Source of the DNA: Chloroflexota bacterium
GTDB lineage: Bacteria > Chloroflexota > Chloroflexia > Chloroheliales > Chloroheliaceae
Reading direction: 5' to 3'
Assembly (NCBI GenBank): GCA_028287745.1
Contig: JAQBPB010000048.1
Span: 1 to 46,742, forward strand
Length of the DNA: 46,742 nucleotides
Position 1 is the first letter of the stretch, and the number at the start of each line of letters is the position of its first letter. A program made the position numbers and the translations under genes. The notes beneath the pieces are model-generated. The model saw nothing but the letters and a program-made list of their open reading frames with translations. It made no database searches and was not told where the DNA came from. Positions 43,515 through 46,742 of the stretch are shown piece by piece.

Positions 43515-44237
43515 ATGTTTGAAGCGGTCATACTGGACCTGGATGGGTTACTGGTAGATAGCGAGCAATGGCAGATAGAAGCCTGGGACCGCTACCTGCG
43601 CAAGTTTGAGGTTCAGCTAGATGAGTTTGATGCCGTGCGTATGCATGAGCAGCGCGACTACGACAACGCCGAATATGTGCGGCGGCGCTTCAACCTGGAA
43701 GTAGACCCTTTGACGATCCAGGAGGAACGCCAGGAAATCTTTATGAAGCTGGCTGAAGAAAATATTGAACTGATGCCGGGGTCGTCGGAGGCTCTTGAGC
43801 TTCTAAAAGAAAATAATTTTCGCCTGGCCGTAGTTAGCGCCGGGGTGCGGGATTATATCTACCTGATGCTGGATAAGTTCGGTTGGGATGAAGTATTCGA
43901 TGTGATAGTGGCGGGCGATATGATTGATGTCAGCAAGCCTAACCCGATGCCTTTCCTGGCCTGTGCTGAAACCTTTGCCCTGCACCCCTCCTATTGCCTG
44001 GTGCTGGAAGACTCGCGGCACGGAGTGGAAGCGGCTCTCCGCGCCGGGATGCAGGTCATCTGTGTGCCAGGGCCGACAACTGACCGCTGGCGCATTACCG
44101 GGGCCGACGTGGTCCTGACCAGCCTGGATTATCTCAACTTGCCGACAATCCGCTCAATCTGGCGGGAAGGTGACAACCTCAACCAGCCCCAGTTACAACC
44201 CCAGTTAGCACCTCAACCTCGCCGTTCCCGCTGGTAA
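43515..44237 (+). CDS. HAD-superfamily phosphatase (beta-phosphoglucomutase-like)
   Basis: 240 aa. Motif I is D8-L-D10-G-L-L-V-D-S, followed by a four-helix cap domain (about 16-85), motif II 'VVSAG' near 101 and motif IV 'EDSRHGVEAALRAGM' near 168. The architecture fits subfamily IA phosphatases such as phosphoglycolate or sugar-phosphate phosphatases. Substrate not determined. The gene is 15 bp after ricT, with AGAAAG in front, and probably belongs to the holB-ricT unit. The C-terminal tail is Gln/Pro-rich. Confidence 0.9.
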   Translation: MFEAVILDLDGLLVDSEQWQIEAWDRYLRKFEVQLDEFDAVRMHEQRDYDNAEYVRRRFNLEVDPLTIQEERQEIFMKLAEENIELMPGSSEALELLKENNFRLAVVSAGVRDYIYLMLDKFGWDEVFDVIVAGDMIDVSKPNPMPFLACAETFALHPSYCLVLEDSRHGVEAALRAGMQVICVPGPTTDRWRITGADVVLTSLDYLNLPTIRSIWREGDNLNQPQLQPQLAPQPRRSRW

Positions 44238-44248
44238 TCCCTTATTTC

Positions 44249-45058
44249 CTAAATTTCGACGGACATCCGGCGTGGCGACGGCGTTCCAGCCGGGGCTTCG
44301 GCCGGGCCAACCGTTAAAACTACCACACTCATATCGTCCTGGGGCCGCCGCCGGTCGGCTGCTATTGCCAGTTCCAGCAGGTCGTCCGCGATCTGGGACG
44401 CGTCCAGGGTCCCGGCTTCCAGTTTCTGGCGGGTAAAAGCGGCGACATCCAGCAGTTGCTCGCCGGGATTGTAGCGTTCCCCGGCGTGGAGGATACCATC
44501 CGAAAAGACCACCACCAGCATTCCCGGCGTCAGTTCAAACTGCTGCACGACCGGCCGGGCTTGCTGGTAGATACCCAGTGCGACCGAATCTTCTTCCAGG
44601 TTCAGGACCACCGGCTTCAATTCTCCGCCTTCTTTGGCGGCTTCTCCGGTGGGCGCTTCAGCGCTGAGTTCAGGCTCCCTGGCACTCTCCCAGCGGCCCA
44701 GGTAGACCGGCAGCGGGTTATTGCGGGTCAGAATAAGAGTATTGGTTGCGAATTCCAGGCTAATTAGGTTAAGGGTGGCCGACACTCCACCGCTTTTATA
44801 GAAATATAGCTGGTCGTTAGCGGCCCTTGCGACCGCGCCATCTCGTACCCCCTGCTTGACCAGGGCGGCGCAGTGACTTGCCACGAAATTACTGGTCTGT
44901 TTAGCCGAGCGGCCGCTGCCCTGTCCATCCACCAGGATGGCGGTCAGGCCACCATTAAAATTGGTATCCAGTGGCCGTTCCACGATCTCGACCGTATCGC
45001 CACTTTCCTTGCTGGCATACTTATTAACTTTTGCTACCCCGAATCGAATTTTATACAT
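44249..45058 (-). CDS. PP2C/SpoIIE-type serine phosphatase-like protein
   Basis: 269 aa. It begins 'FGVAKVNKYASKESGD' and contains 'GGLTAILVDGQGSGRSAKQTSNFV', the metal-binding D-G-x-G core of SpoIIE/PP2C phosphatases, then 'SATLNLISLEFATNTLILTRNNPLPVYL' and 'GMLVVFSDGI' with the second Asp, and 'PQDDMSVVVL' at the end. It would dephosphorylate Ser or Thr on regulatory proteins. The frame extends to 45124 through the tRNA leader, but the ATG at 45058 begins the folded part. It ends 11 bp from the HAD gene (convergent) and its start lies near the tRNA. Confidence 0.88.
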   Translation of the reverse strand: MYKIRFGVAKVNKYASKESGDTVEIVERPLDTNFNGGLTAILVDGQGSGRSAKQTSNFVASHCAALVKQGVRDGAVARAANDQLYFYKSGGVSATLNLISLEFATNTLILTRNNPLPVYLGRWESAREPELSAEAPTGEAAKEGGELKPVVLNLEEDSVALGIYQQARPVVQQFELTPGMLVVVFSDGILHAGERYNPGEQLLDVAAFTRQKLEAGTLDASQIADDLLELAIAADRRRPQDDMSVVVLTVGPAEAPAGTPSPRRMSVEI

Positions 45059-45116
45059 AACGTTGAAAATTTGTCCTTGATAGGTTATAATAGCCCCGTT
45101 CCAGATGTTACATAGC

Positions 45117-45189
45117 GGGCCCATAGCGCAGTGGTTAGCGCAATCGACTCATAATCGACAGGTCCCTGGTTCGAATCCAGGTGGGCCCA
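45117..45189 (+). tRNA. tRNA with CAT anticodon, probably tRNA-Ile (k2C-modified) rather than tRNA-Met
   Basis: Acceptor stem GGGCCCA (45117-45123) pairs perfectly with TGGGCCC (45182-45188), with discriminator A at 45189. The D-arm stem is GCGC/GCGC, the anticodon loop CTCATAA (anticodon CAT) and the T-arm CCTGG-TTCGAAT-CCAGG. No CCA is encoded. The body (GTGGTTAG, CGACTCATAATCG, GGTCCCTGGTTCGA) is closer to tRNA-Ile2, whose C34 becomes lysidine, than to elongator Met. Isotype not certain. Its 3' end is the likely integration site of the element to the right. Confidence 0.93.
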
Positions 45190-46742
45190 CCTTCCGTTAG
45201 TGATGACATTGCAGGTGAAAATCCCACAATGTCATTTTTATATGCCATGCTACCCAGGTCAATACTTACTGCCACGCTACCTTTATCACCATTCTCCACA
45301 TCAGCATAAATCATAGCACTAACCTTAAATAAATACAGTAAATCCCTTATTCCCTGAAACACTTCAACCTCGTCAATCAACCCACTTGGCTTATCCTGTT
45401 TCACCGCACCTTTTAGCATCTTCTGGATTTCCCTGACCCGCTCAAAGTTTATATCAATATCCGTATTACTGGTCTGCTCCGCCCCCACCTTCAACTTATC
45501 CAACTCCGCCTGGGCCCTATCCCTTCGCACCCTGGCCTCCACGATCATCCGCTCAATATCCGCTTCAATGCCCAACCTTGCCGCGCTCGTCACCAGTTGC
45601 AACGCCAGGCTCTTGATAATCCCCGTTTCCCCTTCAACAATCTTTTCCAGCTTCTCGACCGGTTTAACGTTCCGTTCCCGCTCATTCCGCCACCGTGTCT
45701 CCAACTGCAAGGCCAGGTCATAAATCTTCGCCGGTTCAAACGCCTCAACCAGCGCCTCCAGCACCAGACTTTCCAGTTGTTGCGCCCTTATTCGCCCGAT
45801 ACCGCACGCCTTCATCAACCGGTTCCTGCTCCCGCACTCATAATAATAAATAACCTTACGGCCTTCCCTGGTCGCCCTCACTCCATGCCAGAGCTGCCCG
45901 CACGTCCCGCACCGCACCAGCCCACCCAGCAAATATTTCACCAGCGTTGGCTTCGGCCCCGTATTCCGTCCCCCAATCTTTGCCTGGACCAGTTCAAATT
46001 CCTCTTTTGTCACATAAGCCTCAAAGGCCCGTTCCCGTACAAAATCCCCATACATATAAGTTCCGGTATATGTCTCAGTCTGGAAGAAATCGTTATAACT
46101 GTTCTTCCCCAGGCCCAACCGGCACCCTTCCTCAATTTCTTTATAACTGGCTCCGCCCAGCATCATCTCCCAGGCCAGCCGCACCCTCCTCGCCAGGTCC
46201 TCGTCCACCGTCTTCCGCCAATAAGTGTTATACCTGGCCGTCCCTGTCCTTGTCCTGCCCGTCGCTACCGGCACCCGCTCATAACCCAGCGGCGGCGCGC
46301 CCCCGGCCGACAACTGCACTCTCTCCCCGGTCGGCAGCTCATACAACTCCCCATCGTCCCGGTAATTGTTCAAAACCAGGCTCTGCCCCCGCTTAACATG
46401 CTTGCTCAAATCCCGGCTGAATTGAGCGTCCTTCCAACTCACCAGCGCCTCAAAGAACCGCCCGAAATCTCCCTCCGGTATCTGGTCCGTCAGGCTCTGA
46501 ACCGTATACCCGGCCCGCCTTATCGAACTGATATAAAATTGAAAATCGTCCTGCTCCCTGGCAAACCGGCTAAAACACCACAGCAGCAACCCCCGCACCC
46601 CTTCGCGCTGCGCCAAACCGCTCTCGAAATACTCAATCATCTCTCGGAACCCAGCCCTACCCCGCGCTTTCGTACCCGTCTTAGCCCGGTCCTCGAACTC
46701 CCGGTACCCCACCAACCCCTTTTCCGAGCAGGCTTTCTTCCA
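45135..46742 (-). CDS. large serine recombinase (site-specific integrase), N-terminus beyond the window
   Basis: The frame is open from the right window edge to a stop at 45135-45137. The visible part starts inside the resolvase catalytic domain ('LLLWCFSRFAREQDDF', 'FEALVSWKDAQFSRDLSKHV'). The recombinase domain ('LSAGGAPPLGYERV') and a zinc ribbon ('CGTCGQLW', 'YECGSRNRLMKACGIG') follow, then a coiled-coil arm. The nucleophile Ser is to the right of the window. The last 18 residues (GGPTWIRTRDLSIMSRLR) are read from the antisense strand of the tRNA, so the natural C-terminus probably lay near 45240 and was extended by integration. It catalyses integration or excision of an element lying to the right. 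Confidence 0.9.
   Translation of the reverse strand, partial: WKKACSEKGLVGYREFEDRAKTGTKARGRAGFREMIEYFESGLAQREGVRGLLLWCFSRFAREQDDFQFYISSIRRAGYTVQSLTDQIPEGDFGRFFEALVSWKDAQFSRDLSKHVKRGQSLVLNNYRDDGELYELPTGERVQLSAGGAPPLGYERVPVATGRTRTGTARYNTYWRKTVDEDLARRVRLAWEMMLGGASYKEIEEGCRLGLGKNSYNDFFQTETYTGTYMYGDFVRERAFEAYVTKEEFELVQAKIGGRNTGPKPTLVKYLLGGLVRCGTCGQLWHGVRATREGRKVIYYYECGSRNRLMKACGIGRIRAQQLESLVLEALVEAFEPAKIYDLALQLETRWRNERERNVKPVEKLEKIVEGETGIIKSLALQLVTSAARLGIEADIERMIVEARVRRDRAQAELDKLKVGAEQTSNTDIDINFERVREIQKMLKGAVKQDKPSGLIDEVEVFQGIRDLLYLFKVSAMIYADVENGDKGSVAVSIDLGSMAYKNDIVGFSPAMSSLTEGGPTWIRTRDLSIMSRLR
45203..45238 (+). terminator. tRNA terminator hairpin
   Basis: ATGACATTG (45203-45211) pairs with CAATGTCAT (45227-45235) with a 15-nt loop and then TTTTTA. 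It lies 14 bp past the tRNA, inside the antisense coding end of the recombinase. Confidence 0.7.

Overview
The window looks like chromosomal DNA from a bacterium of the phylum Chloroflexota (class not determined). The evidence is indirect. It includes a secreted protein with tandem 'YFPQT...YWQNNGGL...FGYP' repeats and exported proteins with Thr/Pro-rich linkers, both common in that phylum. Gene neighbourhoods are ordinary bacterial ones (prfA-prmC, holB-ricT). Genes start with ATG, GTG or TTG, usually behind AAAGGAG-like ribosome binding sites. Most genes are GC-rich at third codon positions, while the intergenic DNA is AT-rich.

Layout. 1-8.6 kb: a secreted repeat protein, a 1-Cys peroxiredoxin, a DsbA/nitroreductase-like protein, prolyl-tRNA synthetase, a Gfo/Idh/MocA oxidoreductase, ClpP and an unknown protein. 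8.6-17.1 kb (nearly all on the minus strand): an alkaline-phosphatase-superfamily phosphodiesterase, a phospholipase D/cardiolipin synthase-like enzyme, prmC and prfA (translation termination), hflX (ribosome-associated GTPase) and a membrane-anchored J-domain protein. 17.5-25.6 kb: a Pro/Gln repeat membrane protein, then a four-gene sugar-type ABC importer (lipoprotein, ATPase, two permeases) that diverges from an ArsR-type regulator and a phytanoyl-CoA-dioxygenase-like enzyme. 25.7-28.5 kb: a frameshifted ferritin-like gene and glmS. 28.5-30.9 kb: an AT-rich island with two unknown membrane proteins and a gene remnant. 31-38.3 kb: two tandem LPG-synthase-TM/flippase-like paralogues, a small membrane protein, cyclase, OsmC, SnoaL-like and transglutaminase proteins, a Na+/H+ antiporter remnant and a GT2 glycosyltransferase. 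38.6-45.1 kb: a FabF-type ketosynthase, a small ABM-like protein, a NERD-like protein, holB, ricT, a HAD phosphatase and a PP2C-like phosphatase. 45.1 kb to the end: a CAT-anticodon tRNA whose 3' end abuts a large serine recombinase running off the window, the likely left edge of an integrated element.

Most genes are housekeeping: protein synthesis and quality control (proS, prfA, prmC, hflX, clpP, J-domain), replication (holB), cell-envelope precursors (glmS, GT2, PLD, flippase-like proteins) and peroxide defence (peroxiredoxin, OsmC). The less ordinary material lies between genes. There are arrays of degenerate 7-bp repeats, one forming a 240-bp inverted structure. There are 5'- or 3'-truncated gene remnants (ECF sigma factor, antiporter, two unknown). 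There is an hflX reading frame with no standard start codon behind a perfect Shine-Dalgarno. Finally there is the tRNA/recombinase junction, where the recombinase C-terminus is read from the antisense strand of the tRNA.

No CRISPR array, rRNA or complete insertion sequence was seen. No clear undescribed multi-gene system was found. The best candidates for something new are the AT-rich two-gene island, the heptameric repeats and the non-AUG hflX start.
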